Shown: positions 9,101 to 17,671 of the stretch, piece by piece | Position numbering within the stretch: position 1 is the first letter of the stretch | Layout of the letters: the number at the start of each line of letters is the position of its first letter | NCBI GenBank assembly: GCA_965116685.1 | Contig: OZ220707.1 | Span: forward strand, 682,001 to 746,000 | Direction of reading: 5' to 3' | Length of the DNA: 64,000 bases | Source: Bin80 sp965116685 | GTDB taxonomy: Bacteria > Bacteroidota > Rhodothermia > Rhodothermales > Bin80 | Translations under genes and position numbers: made by a program | The notes under the pieces: generated by a model | Seen by the model: only the letters and a program-made list of their open reading frames with translations | Told to the model about the DNA's origin: nothing | The model's database searches: none

Positions 9101-12100
9101 TGCCGGAAGGGACCTCCGACACCTACTATGTGCGACTCAATACCCAACCGCCCCAAACGGTGACGGTGGCAATTGCGGACCGTCCTAGTTCCATTTTGAC
9201 CTTGGATGATGATGGGGATGCAAACACGGCGTTCACGGGATTGACATTTACGAATTCAGATTGGGGGCCGAAGCGGGTAACGGTGACGGCATTGGACGAT
9301 TCCGATGCGTCGGATGAAACCGTCACACTGGCCCATATCTCCACTAGCACTGAGCAGGATTTTAACAATCTGATTGCAGATCTGACGGTAAATGTGAGGG
9401 ATGAGGATGTGGCGGAAGTGAGGTTTGCTTCATCTTTCTCCAGCGCAAGCGAAAATGTGGGCATCCATCATGTGGGAGTCTCCATTCGCCCTGCCCCAGC
9501 GGCAGATTTCACGCTGAAGTACGCGCTGGGAGGTACGGCGACCTCCACCGCCGACTACACTGCACCAACCCGCGTCACCGTACGATCCGGGGACTCCTCG
9601 GTGAACATTCCCATTACAATCAAGGACGATGATGTAGACGAGAAAAACAAGACCGTGACCTTAACACTAACGAGGGGCACGGGATACAATGTTATCAGTC
9701 CGATTATCCATACGCTGACGATTGTAGATGATGATGATATCACACCGCCCACTCCGGTCACGGTGACCTTATGGGCTTCTTCCAAGTCGGTAGAAGAAGG
9801 CGGGTCCGTTGAGTTGACCGTAAGATTATCCGCCACCTTACCGGATGAAGCGACGATCTATTTGGTGGATACTCCTGACAAGCCGCCAACGGAACCTGGC
9901 GATTATATTCCTCTGAATCAGATCATCATTCCCGGGGGATCGGAAAGCGAGTCGGGGACCATTTACATCAAGGATGATGGTGTTTCGGAGGGGGTGGAGC
10001 GGTTTACGGTCACTATTGACAGGAACCAGTTGCCATCTGGAGTCAAGCTTGGCAGCCCCTCCCGGGTGGATATTACGATTCTGGATGATGACCCGCCCCC
10101 ACCGGTGGAAGTATCGCTGTCCGCGGCCCCCAATCCAGTGGATGAGGGCGAGTCGATCACGGTGACAGCAACGCTGACGGGGGTGCTTGAGGAGGATGTA
10201 GCGGTCCCATTGGTCTATAATTATGATGAGACGAATCAATCACCGGAGAATGGCGATTACATACCGCTTTCGAACATCACAATTTTCCGTGGTGAGACAG
10301 AAGGATCAGGGGAGATTCAAACCATCAGGGATACGGATGCGGAGGACGAGATCTTTATTGTAGCACTGGGAGATCTGCCGCCGGATTTGTTACAGCTAGG
10401 TAAGGAAACGTCCCAAACGGTGACGATCCGTGATATTACTTCGTCGGAGGTAATCGTGAACCTGTCTTCGGCTCCCAATCCGGTGGATGAGGGCGAGTCG
10501 GTCATGGTGACGGCAACCTTGTCCGAGGCACAGGATACCGATGTAACGATACCATTGACGTTGGTGGACGGCACGGCGGGTCCCCAGGATTACCAGGCAT
10601 CCGCTCCGGTTCAGATTACAATCAACGCTGGCGAGACACGCGGGGACTATTCCATTTCCACGGTTGCGGATAAGATTGCAGAAGTGGACGAGAGCTTCAC
10701 CGTGGCGCTCGGCCTCCTACCCTCTGGGCTGACCAAGGGGGAGCAATCATTGGTCAAGGTGACGATCACCGACGACGATGAGGCAGGGATTAATACGCCT
10801 CCATCGGTATCGGTCGTGGAGGGGGGCACCCAAACGTTTCAGATTACATTAACCTCGAAGCCATTGAGTGAAGTGACGGTGATGATGACTTTGCCGACAG
10901 GATCACTGCTGACCTATAGTCCTCCGCATCTGACGTTTAGTCCGGCGGACTGGAATATGGCGAAGTCGGTGACGTTGACGGCGGGGGAGGATGACACGGA
11001 TTTCAGTCCGAATTTTGAGACGTTGACCGTAACGGCAAATGGGGGTGGCTACTTCGGGGTGAGCGAAAAAATTTCGGTAACGATCACGGACAACGATGCG
11101 CCGGGGATTGATGTCCGGGATCGGGTAACCGTTCCCGAGGGAGGTTCGGAGGAGTTGAAGATTGCGCTTGCCCGATCGCCTTCCGGACCGGTGGTAGTGA
11201 CGATTACAAGGAATACGAACCCGGACCTAATGCTGGATCGGTTCTCGCTCACGTTTACAACCGCGGATTGGCAGACTCCCAAGACGGTGACATTAACGGC
11301 GACGGAGGATGATGATTTTGAGACTGATTCAGGGATCCTGTTGTTGACTGCGTCGGGCGGAGGCTACGACGAACTGAGCCCAATAACGATCACGGTAACG
11401 ATTGACGAAAATGATGCAGCGGGGCTCGTGGTTGAGGAGGCCGTGACCATGAAGGAGGGAGGCACGCACCCACTTGAGGTCCGTTTGCTGGCCCAGCCCT
11501 CGGGGTCCGTGACGGTGGACTTCAGCGGACACCTGGGAACAGATCTAAGCCTGAGTGACACTCCTCTTACATTTACCCCCTCAAACTGGAACCAGGCACA
11601 AACGGTGACCTTAACGGCGGCGGAGGATGAGGATTATGAGACGGATACGATAGAGCTAAATCTCGCAGCATCTGGCGGCGGCTACAACGGAGAGGAGGCA
11701 CCGGTCACGGTGACGATTACCGACAATGACGAGCGTCCGGGGCCGCTGACGATCACGATCTACGACAAGCGGGAATTGGAAGATGCAGGCGCCATTCAAC
11801 TGCCCATCGAACTCAGCCGTCCCACGGATGCGGTGGTAACCGTGCAGTATGCCAGCACGGATGGCACGGCAGAGTCGGGACTGGACTATACGGCATCGCG
11901 TGGGATTGTGATCTTTGATCCGGGTGCCACCCGGGGGGTGATTGAGATTGAGATTACCGATGATGAGCTGCCGGAGTCAACGGAGACGTTTGCGGTGACC
12001 TTGTTGAAGCCACGCAATGCAATCATTGCGCGTGGAACGGGAACGGGCACGATCCTGGACAATGATGGGGGGACGGCAATTCTTCGGGTGGAGGATGCAC

Positions 12101-13653
12101 TGGTACAGGAAGAAGAGGGAATGGTCCGGTTCCAAGTCTCACTGTCCCATCCGCAGCGTCAAATGATCTCGGCCGCATACCGGACGCAGGATGGAACGGC
12201 GAAGGCTGGCGAAGACTATGAAGCCTCTTCGGGGGTCGTGACGCTGGCACCGGGGACGTTGGATGCCATGATCGCGGTCCCGCTCCTGAAGGACGGGCTG
12301 GACTGGCAGGAGGAGACCTTCACGGTGCATCTGGAGTCCTCGGAGAATGCAGAGATTGCGAAGGCAGTGGGCGTGGCAACGATCCAGGCAGCAACCACGG
12401 TAAGTCAGGAAGCCTTGGAGGCGTATACGGCACGGTTTGTTCGGACGTCGGCGACCCAGGTGGTGGAGGCACTGGGGGATCGGTTCCGCGGAGCGGATGG
12501 TACAGCATGCGGGGCGGCAACGCGCGCAGAGATGTCCCGGCTCTGGTATTCGGCTTCTTCCTGGGATCCGTCCCTGGGAGAGTTGTTGGGCGGCTGCCGC
12601 ATGTCGGCGACCTCGTACAGCGGGTCGTTCAGTGTATGGGGCCGGGGAGCATTCCGTCAATTCAATGGTCGGGAGGATGACGGGTTAACGCTGGATGGCG
12701 AGGTGACCACCGGGATGCTGGGGGCAGACTACCGGTGGAAGGGAGGCTGGCTGGCAGGGGTACTACTGTCCCACAGTCAGGGCGAGGGATCGTTTGCGGC
12801 GGCGCAGGAGTCGGGAGAGATCACTGCAGAATTGACGGGCGTGTATCCGTATGTGTCGGTTGCGCGTGCAGGATGGGAGGTCTGGTTGAGCGCCGGGGCC
12901 GGACGCGGACAGGCCGAGGTGCTGGAGCTGGACGGCGATCTGACATCAAGGTTTGGTGCGATGGGGGTTCGGGGAACACTGGTATCAAACAGCACCATTG
13001 GGCTGAACTACCATGGAGATGTCCTGGTGACGGATGCAGAGATTGAGGAGCATGCAGTGACGGCGGAGGTGTACCGGGTTCGGGCAGGGGTGGAAGCGAA
13101 TGCGCGGATCAACAATGTGCTTCGTCCCTATGTGGAGGCGAATGTGCGCAGTGATGGCGGGAGTGCGGAGACGGGCGTGGGCTTGGAGTTTGGCGGAGGG
13201 ATGCGGATAGCGTACCCGGCGTGGCGTTTGAGGGGGGATGTGCACGCGCAGGGATTGGTGATGCATACGGCGGCGGGGTTCAGCGAGTGGGGGATCTCGG
13301 GATTCGTGCAGGTGGGAAACCGGTCGGAAGGATTAATGATGCGGGTACGGCCTTCATGGGGTCTGGGACAGGGAATGTCGCTGTATGGTCAGCAGACGAT
13401 CCGGGATGCGGCGCCGATGGGGGCGAATGCCCACCGGACTGAGTTGGAACTGGGCTACGGGATCCCGTGGAAAGAGGGTATCGCCCGGTCAATCATGGGG
13501 GTGACTCAGCTGTCACAGGGCAGGATGTACCGGTTGGGCGGTGAACTTCGTCCGTGGGAAAATCTAACATTCTCCATCTTTGGATTGGCGCATGGTCGCA
13601 CAGCTTCGCTGGGAGATATCGGCGTGAATGTGCGGGGATCGCTACGGCATTAG
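6163..13653 (+). CDS. Giant Calx-beta-type repeat protein with autotransporter-like C-terminal barrel
   Basis: 2496 aa. Residues about 90-2080 are serial beta-sandwich repeats of roughly 100-125 aa. Each has an (E/D)GG or EGxS start, a WxxPqxVTVTAxxD centre and a closing VTVTDxD(D/N)D, the pattern of Calx-beta and related calcium-binding repeats. Residues 590-1085 are four nearly identical 124-aa units. From about 2080 (SQEALEAYTARFVRTSA) the protein changes to a beta-barrel-like segment rich in alternating hydrophobic strands (SFSVWGRGAFRQF, GMLGADYRWKGGWLAGVLLSHSQGEGSF). It ends in a strand pair, NVRGSLRH, resembling autotransporter outer-membrane barrels. It is likely surface-anchored and adhesive; calcium binding is inferred from family. 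The N-terminus has a hydrophobic run (MVFSLIVLLLSYNF at residue 19), but it is a weak signal peptide. The insertion-sequence remnant ends 5 bp upstream, so the native start may have been altered; Met19 (6217) is an alternative start. Confidence 0.8.
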   Translation: MKCLLILDSSPDSIIRWPMVFSLIVLLLSYNFPEGELWRGSPFPLVICPTCPPSPQFFDNDRNGEPHTAHETVRRPHSPMSNETDFNRLGPDLPTIIRNKPEIVLDPKSGLVVLDGGGTATYTVKLSSKPTENVIVSIFMRKKGIVDLDDDGDPNTAFTGLIFTPSGAKAWDTPQDVIVTAAEDPDPDSDDDKIYLTHLTVSDDLDFLTLTKEFEVTIKEDKDRIVLDQESLSVTDQGAAVTYHVKLASEPTSDVTVAIKNEGVRTGLPFWGGGTCGIDAGWEKPPPLSPDGKRRTKFHDLTFTGGPQGNWNTPQKVTVKAGLDYNVTDESVRLSHTSKSEDLNFNDLTAHLPVTIKDGEKIIIDPPALSVREGTYSAYIVKLKSAPTKSLKVTIESQIVDTNPDKDGYQNSLTFDEFNWNQPQTVQVFGWDFRNNRDFFCGTLIHNVEGRRHSVLLGIYDADKFSLPPVLQMTEGTIARYKLKLYIRPKPTDPVKINITTSDNGKLKGDMDPDKSGDQSFLSLHPADTDILNLFTKWKEFEVILRAPEDDNMINDTVKVIHKITSHDKFFNDFTDTFSVIVKDNDGPAMVLTKTNAADAPAITTLDIEEGTSETYYVRLNTQPPQTVTAAIADRPSSILTLDDDGDDDTAFTGLTFTNSDWGPKRVTVTALDDPDASDETVTLDHTSTSTDQSFNGLSANLTVHVTDEDVAGMVLTKTSAADAPAITSLDMPEGTSDTYYVRLKAEPAQDVTVAIADRPSSILTLDDDGDANTAFTGLTFTNSDWGPKQVTVTALDDPDASDETVTLSHTSTSTDQSFNGLRADLTVHVTDEDVVEMVLTKTSAADAPAITTLDMEEGTSETYYVRLKAQPAQDVTVAIADRPSSILTLDDDGDANTAFTGLTFTNSDWGPKPVMVTASDDPDASDETVTLDHTSTSTDQSFNGLSANLTVHVTDEDVAGMVLTKTSAADAPAITSLDMPEGTSDTYYVRLNTQPPQTVTVAIADRPSSILTLDDDGDANTAFTGLTFTNSDWGPKRVTVTALDDSDASDETVTLAHISTSTEQDFNNLIADLTVNVRDEDVAEVRFASSFSSASENVGIHHVGVSIRPAPAADFTLKYALGGTATSTADYTAPTRVTVRSGDSSVNIPITIKDDDVDEKNKTVTLTLTRGTGYNVISPIIHTLTIVDDDDITPPTPVTVTLWASSKSVEEGGSVELTVRLSATLPDEATIYLVDTPDKPPTEPGDYIPLNQIIIPGGSESESGTIYIKDDGVSEGVERFTVTIDRNQLPSGVKLGSPSRVDITILDDDPPPPVEVSLSAAPNPVDEGESITVTATLTGVLEEDVAVPLVYNYDETNQSPENGDYIPLSNITIFRGETEGSGEIQTIRDTDAEDEIFIVALGDLPPDLLQLGKETSQTVTIRDITSSEVIVNLSSAPNPVDEGESVMVTATLSEAQDTDVTIPLTLVDGTAGPQDYQASAPVQITINAGETRGDYSISTVADKIAEVDESFTVALGLLPSGLTKGEQSLVKVTITDDDEAGINTPPSVSVVEGGTQTFQITLTSKPLSEVTVMMTLPTGSLLTYSPPHLTFSPADWNMAKSVTLTAGEDDTDFSPNFETLTVTANGGGYFGVSEKISVTITDNDAPGIDVRDRVTVPEGGSEELKIALARSPSGPVVVTITRNTNPDLMLDRFSLTFTTADWQTPKTVTLTATEDDDFETDSGILLLTASGGGYDELSPITITVTIDENDAAGLVVEEAVTMKEGGTHPLEVRLLAQPSGSVTVDFSGHLGTDLSLSDTPLTFTPSNWNQAQTVTLTAAEDEDYETDTIELNLAASGGGYNGEEAPVTVTITDNDERPGPLTITIYDKRELEDAGAIQLPIELSRPTDAVVTVQYASTDGTAESGLDYTASRGIVIFDPGATRGVIEIEITDDELPESTETFAVTLLKPRNAIIARGTGTGTILDNDGGTAILRVEDALVQEEEGMVRFQVSLSHPQRQMISAAYRTQDGTAKAGEDYEASSGVVTLAPGTLDAMIAVPLLKDGLDWQEETFTVHLESSENAEIAKAVGVATIQAATTVSQEALEAYTARFVRTSATQVVEALGDRFRGADGTACGAATRAEMSRLWYSASSWDPSLGELLGGCRMSATSYSGSFSVWGRGAFRQFNGREDDGLTLDGEVTTGMLGADYRWKGGWLAGVLLSHSQGEGSFAAAQESGEITAELTGVYPYVSVARAGWEVWLSAGAGRGQAEVLELDGDLTSRFGAMGVRGTLVSNSTIGLNYHGDVLVTDAEIEEHAVTAEVYRVRAGVEANARINNVLRPYVEANVRSDGGSAETGVGLEFGGGMRIAYPAWRLRGDVHAQGLVMHTAAGFSEWGISGFVQVGNRSEGLMMRVRPSWGLGQGMSLYGQQTIRDAAPMGANAHRTELELGYGIPWKEGIARSIMGVTQLSQGRMYRLGGELRPWENLTFSIFGLAHGRTASLGDIGVNVRGSLRH
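7930..9417 (+). repeat. Four tandem 372-bp repeats inside the giant gene
   Basis: Units begin at 7930, 8302, 8674 and 9046, exactly 372 bp (124 codons) apart, each opening with ATGGT(A/G)CTGAC. The DNA is nearly identical across the middle of the unit (from GCGGACCGTCCTAGTTCCAT through the GAATTCAGATTGGGGGCCGA region). Variable positions are shared in changing combinations among units, which suggests recombination between copies. The repeats are in frame, so copy-number change would not break the gene. Confidence 0.95.
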
Positions 13654-14058
13654 TGTTTGTGGAATTCGCGCACATTGCCCATATCAACTGAACTTCCCCC
13701 CTGTTGAACATCATCTATAATATACAGGGGAAGTTCAGCCACAAGGGGCTGACTGACGGAGCCGGATAAAAGGAGAATTTTTGATTTATCTTGAAAAGGG
13801 AATTCTTGTTTCCTGTAATCATGATTCAGATTGCTGAATCCCTCCGATCGTTTTTTTTTGTAAAGTTTCTTGAGTCAGATCCCTTCGCAGGATCCCATGG
13901 TGATTGCGTGGCACAATCATGATGTCTACATTCCCAGTGACAAATGCGGGGAACCTTCGGTTGGGCACTTACTGCGCTGATCTGAGTACAATACAGGGTG
14001 TGCCGCGATCTTCATAAAATTTTGTACCAAGAACGAATCGGTGTCGGCTTGATGTCCC
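13654..14058. other. 405-bp intergenic region
   Basis: Apart from the palindrome at 13688-13738 it holds a small perfect hairpin, GATTCAG-ATTG-CTGAATC at 13823-13840, followed after 10 nt by a run of nine T (13851-13859). This could be a weak second terminator or a regulatory leader. No convincing open reading frame or RNA gene was recognised. A promoter for the next gene should lie in its right half but no clear boxes were found. Confidence 0.4.
13688..13738. terminator. Palindrome after the giant gene, probable terminator
   Basis: Left arm CTGAACTTCCCC(CC)TGT and right arm ACAGGGGAAGTTCAG (13724-13738) pair over 15 bp with two unpaired C, separated by a 19-nt AT-rich loop. It starts 35 bp after the stop codon. 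The arm sequence is the same as in the palindrome at 5362-5422. Confidence 0.55.
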
Positions 14059-14832
14059 ATGTCAACCAGATTGGGTGCCCCACTTGACCAGAATTGCAAC
14101 GAATCCAGAACCATGAAGTCGGAGACTCAAAACTTTGTTATGTCTGACCTGAACATGAATGTGGTCACCGTCGAGCATAACGGAGTCTGGTTTCCAAGCA
14201 AGTATTGGAGAGTTCGGTCATTGAGTGAATGTATGGACCTGGGGGCTCGTGATGACAAATGCTGTGGATGTTACATGCGTGGATTTAACTCACGGGCGGA
14301 ATACTGCCTGTGTGGGGAAGGTGGAAGGTTGATCGGCTATCCCAAACATCCGATTACATTGTTCTGTGCAGATTGCTGGACGTTTTTGCCTACAGGGCGT
14401 GGGGGAGCAGATGAAATGGAGTGGGTGGATGGTGCGTCAACTCGACAGGGAGTCGGAGGGACATTCCCGAAAATCGTCTATGGTTATTTTCACAGTGTAA
14501 TGACCGAGCTTGCCCGGCGCAGCCCAAGGGTATGGGGCGGGATGGAAGAGAGAATCCTCGTCGAGGCCGCTAGAAACGCCATGATCCTCCCTGAGAAATA
14601 TACGCTCGCAAATGAGATATCAGATCTCGTCTACCAAACATTGAGCAAACTTTCTTCAAGAAAGGTGAACAAATTCATGAAGCTCTACCAGAATTGCCCA
14701 TTTGTTTCTGAGGATGAAATGTGTGCGATGAAAGCACAGATTAAGAAGATCCTGGATGCTCCAGATTGGTATGACATGGCACCAAAACGTGAGCTGTATC
14801 ACTGGACCGTACGGAAAGAGGATATTCAATAA
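14059..14832 (+). CDS. Unknown Cys-rich protein, possible zinc-binding
   Basis: 257 aa from 14059; Met19 (14113) or Met28 are alternative starts. No family is recognised. The N-terminal half holds a cysteine cluster (DDKCCGCYMRGF, then YCLCGEGG, then FCADCW) with the CxxC-like spacing of zinc ribbons. The rest looks helical and soluble, with no signal peptide or membrane segment. The gene stands alone between two non-coding stretches, in the same direction as the following exported-protein genes. Amino-acid composition and absence of internal stops support a real gene. Nucleic-acid binding is possible but is only a guess from the Cys pattern. Confidence 0.6.
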   Translation: MSTRLGAPLDQNCNESRTMKSETQNFVMSDLNMNVVTVEHNGVWFPSKYWRVRSLSECMDLGARDDKCCGCYMRGFNSRAEYCLCGEGGRLIGYPKHPITLFCADCWTFLPTGRGGADEMEWVDGASTRQGVGGTFPKIVYGYFHSVMTELARRSPRVWGGMEERILVEAARNAMILPEKYTLANEISDLVYQTLSKLSSRKVNKFMKLYQNCPFVSEDEMCAMKAQIKKILDAPDWYDMAPKRELYHWTVRKEDIQ

Positions 14833-14910
14833 TCTCCTTGAAATTCCCAAACCGGGCTTTTTTTGAGAATTTCAGTCTTCTGAAGTTTCTCACTAGCTAT
14901 ATCTGAAAGC

Positions 14911-14940
14911 GCCTCCACCCTTCAGGAGGAGGCCCGTGTT
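14911..14940 (+). terminator. Possible terminator hairpin
   Basis: GCCTCC (14911-14916) pairs with GGAGGC (14928-14933) around an 11-nt loop, followed by CCGTGTTT. It is 78 nt downstream of the Cys-rich gene. The tail is poor in T, so this is a weak call. Confidence 0.35.
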
Positions 14941-15044
14941 TCACCGGATTTTCGGTAACCTTTACGTCAACCGCGAGTAGCACTTGATCCAAGTTTAGTC
15001 ATCAGAAAATTCGCTTGCACTACTACCTGATCGAACGGAATCCA

Positions 15045-15842
15045 ATGAAATACCTGGGAGTTGCTATTCTTGTTAGTCTTTTTCTGTTCAACGCAGCCCA
15101 AGCGCAGTCTAACGAGGAGAGACTTCTTCAAGGGTTGGCGCTACTCGACAAGGGATCAAACAATAGGGATTTTGACAAAGTTCTGGAAGCGCGTGGAATG
15201 CTGGAGCAGATTACGGAAGATGATCGCCTTGCAGTCTGGGCTCATTATTACATAGGGTCCGCCTCCGGCGCTCTGGCAAATATGATTACAGAAGGGCGTG
15301 AACCTGAGCGAAAACGGGAACTCATCGACTATATCAACTCTGCCATTCAACATCTGGAAACCGCCATAGAACTGGATCCGTCGCTTGTGGACGGGTGGAA
15401 CCTGCTCTCCAGTTCATATCTGCACAAAGTTTCTGTAAGACCACTGAAATCGATCGGCTTAACCCGCAAGTATCGACGGGCTCGGGCGAAGGCTTTGGAA
15501 CTCGATCCGAAGAATCCTAGAGTCATCTTAATGGGTGGAATCTTTGATTACAACCTTCCTGGGATTATGGGAGGAGACAAGGAGCGTGCCGAAGATGCAT
15601 TCAAAGAAGCAGCACGAATCCTTGCTGAAGAAGTCATTGACCACCCCTTTATACCCTCCTGGGGGCACGATGAAGTGTATGTACGACTGGGAATCGTTTA
15701 CATGGATCGAGGAGATCTTGTGGATGCACGGAACGCCTTCGAGCGAGCCCTTGAGATCACTCCAGAATTCGGGTGGGTCTCAAATGATTTACTCCCAGCC
15801 CTGGAAAAACTTGAAGCTGCCGCAAACTCCTCCAACGATTGA
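15045..15842 (+). CDS. Exported TPR-repeat protein
   Basis: 265 aa from the ATG at 15045. The frame also opens 30 nt earlier at a TTG, but the ATG gives a clean signal peptide, MKYLGVAILVSLFLFNAAQA, with cleavage before QS. After it come helical repeats with TPR character. Examples are HLETAIELDPSLVDGWNLLSSSYL, RARAKALELDPKNPRVILMGG and VRLGIVYMDRGDLVDARNAFERALEITPE near the C-terminus. It is probably a periplasmic scaffold protein; no enzyme domain is seen. It lies upstream of two exported nuclease-like genes, with a 193-nt gap, so common transcription is uncertain. Confidence 0.75.
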   Translation: MKYLGVAILVSLFLFNAAQAQSNEERLLQGLALLDKGSNNRDFDKVLEARGMLEQITEDDRLAVWAHYYIGSASGALANMITEGREPERKRELIDYINSAIQHLETAIELDPSLVDGWNLLSSSYLHKVSVRPLKSIGLTRKYRRARAKALELDPKNPRVILMGGIFDYNLPGIMGGDKERAEDAFKEAARILAEEVIDHPFIPSWGHDEVYVRLGIVYMDRGDLVDARNAFERALEITPEFGWVSNDLLPALEKLEAAANSSND

Positions 15843-16041
15843 TGTACGAGGACCACACTAAACAAAAACCCGTAAATCCCCGTTTATCCAACTTTGCGGA
15901 CGATTCACCTATCTCGCCAACTCACACACGTATGCGCATGTCGGTTTCGGGTAAAATGAACCCAGCCTGAAGCCATATCCTGGGAGCAACTATTGGTGAA
16001 CGCTCATTGCCTGCAATCCATATCATACGAAAATCGTGATC

Positions 16042-17589
16042 ATGAGCACCGCTTTTCTAAAATGGACCACTCTCGCTGTTTTCATCTTCCTGGGATGCAT
16101 CAGTCAACCCGATATTGAACTCATCCTTCAAGATCCTCTGGAATTTAACCAGCCCCTGGATCACTGCAACAGTGACCTGTGCGCTTCACTCGTAAAATTG
16201 ATTGATCAGGCAGAAGTGTCGATTGACTTTGCCGTCTATGGCACACGCATGCAATCCGCAATCCTTGAAGCACTCCTGAAAGCACGTGACCGGGGCGTTG
16301 CCTTGCGGGGATATGTGGACAAGGACGCCGAAAACGAGAACTACTACAGCTCTACGAGTGCATGGGAACGCGAGATCGGCAATATCCGGGATGATTTCGC
16401 GCGGGAGGCGGCATGTTATGAAGAGTATACCGGAACGCCTCCCTGTAAACCACCACCCGGGTTTAACGGGCCATTACAGTGCCTGGCCTATGATCTGGGG
16501 GAAGGTCGTATCCTCGTCGCAGGCCACGCCTCAAGGAAACCATTTGCCGCTGCGAGCATCATGCACAACAAGTTTTTTATTGTGGATCATGAGCACATCT
16601 GGACCGGTTCGGCCAATATATCGAATTCCGGGACAGGTGGCTATAATGCCAATGCTGTCGTGATTCTTCACTCGAAACCAGTCGCATCCGTCTATACACA
16701 GGAATTTGAGCGACTCTGGGAAAGAGAGGATGCCTGCTCAAAACCCGCGGATGGGGTTGAAGAGTTTCAACTGTCCTCTGGAACGGTAACTACCTGGTTT
16801 TCCCCGCAAGATACCGCACTCCGCTACGGCGTACGCGGCCTGATTGCAAAGGCAGAAGACCACATCAATATTAGCGTTTTCTTTCTTACTGCCAAATACC
16901 TGAGTGCCGATTTGATTGCCGCTCATCGACGTGGCGTGAAGGTTCGCGTGATCATTGATGCCACCTCCGCCAAGAACGAATACTCCAAACACGAAATACT
17001 GCGAGAAGCGGGAATCCCGGTCAAAATCGAAAACTGGGGCGGTAAGATGCATATGAAGAGTGCCTCCATTGACCATCAATATTTGGTTCTCGGCTCCATG
17101 AATTGGACATCGGCCGGGGAGAGATCGAACGACGAGAACACCCTGCTGGTTAATTCGCCGGAATTGCCCCGGCAATTTGATGCGTACTATGAAGATCTAT
17201 GGCAAAGCATCCCCGAAAAGTGGATGAATAAAAGAGCACGCCCAGATCCTGAATCCCCTGATTCCGGGACAGCCTGTACGGATGGTGTGGACAATGATTT
17301 TGATGATCTTCACGACGAGGAGGATCCTGGATGTCAAGTGGATGGCCCTCCCCTACCGGAACTCCCCCTGCATCGGATCATTACTGCTCAGGAATATGAG
17401 AATTTGAAAAAAACCTATCCCCTGATGCAACCCAGCACCTGTGATCCCAGCTACCCTGACTGGTTCGTGTGCATCTCTGCCAATACTTGGGGCGGTTGCA
17501 AAAAACTTCCCTATCGAAGATTTTCTGCCACGCCAGAAGACATGCTAAAACTGGATCGCGATCAAAATGGGATTGCCTGTGAATGGTGA
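16042..17589 (+). CDS. Phospholipase D-superfamily lipoprotein with Excalibur motif (putative nuclease)
   Basis: 515 aa from the ATG at 16042; a GTG lies two codons upstream. The N-terminus MSTAFLKWTTLAVFIFLGC ends in a lipobox-like FLGC, so it is probably a lipoprotein. There are two HKD motifs, H175-K177-D182 in MHNKFFIVD followed by GSANIS, and H337-K339-D344 in MHMKSASID followed by GSMNWTS. This is the active-site pair of phospholipase D and Nuc-type nucleases. The C-terminus has an acidic linker (DNDFDDLHDEEDPGC) and then an Excalibur-like Ca-binding motif, DRDQNGIACEW, with upstream paired cysteines. Excalibur segments are common on extracellular nucleases, which favours DNA over lipid as substrate, but the sequence alone does not decide. 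The next gene, 82 nt on, is an exported HNH-type nuclease. Confidence 0.82.
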   Translation: MSTAFLKWTTLAVFIFLGCISQPDIELILQDPLEFNQPLDHCNSDLCASLVKLIDQAEVSIDFAVYGTRMQSAILEALLKARDRGVALRGYVDKDAENENYYSSTSAWEREIGNIRDDFAREAACYEEYTGTPPCKPPPGFNGPLQCLAYDLGEGRILVAGHASRKPFAAASIMHNKFFIVDHEHIWTGSANISNSGTGGYNANAVVILHSKPVASVYTQEFERLWEREDACSKPADGVEEFQLSSGTVTTWFSPQDTALRYGVRGLIAKAEDHINISVFFLTAKYLSADLIAAHRRGVKVRVIIDATSAKNEYSKHEILREAGIPVKIENWGGKMHMKSASIDHQYLVLGSMNWTSAGERSNDENTLLVNSPELPRQFDAYYEDLWQSIPEKWMNKRARPDPESPDSGTACTDGVDNDFDDLHDEEDPGCQVDGPPLPELPLHRIITAQEYENLKKTYPLMQPSTCDPSYPDWFVCISANTWGGCKKLPYRRFSATPEDMLKLDRDQNGIACEW

Positions 17590-17671
17590 TCCATATACTC
17601 GGAAAACCGAACTTCCGCAGTATGATTTGGTTTGAACATGTCCCCATCTGAATACGGGTGGGCGTTCTTCT

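Noticed and set aside
8140..9156. Near-identical minus-strand frames of 90 codons at 8140-8412, 8512-8784 and 8884-9156
   Set aside because: They recur only because they lie opposite the 372-bp repeats of the giant plus-strand gene; they have no independent start signals or protein character.
7930..9417. Regularly spaced repeats as a possible CRISPR array
   Set aside because: Unit length 372 bp, near identity through the unit, and a continuous reading frame show coding tandem repeats; no short repeat/spacer pattern or cas genes exist in the window.
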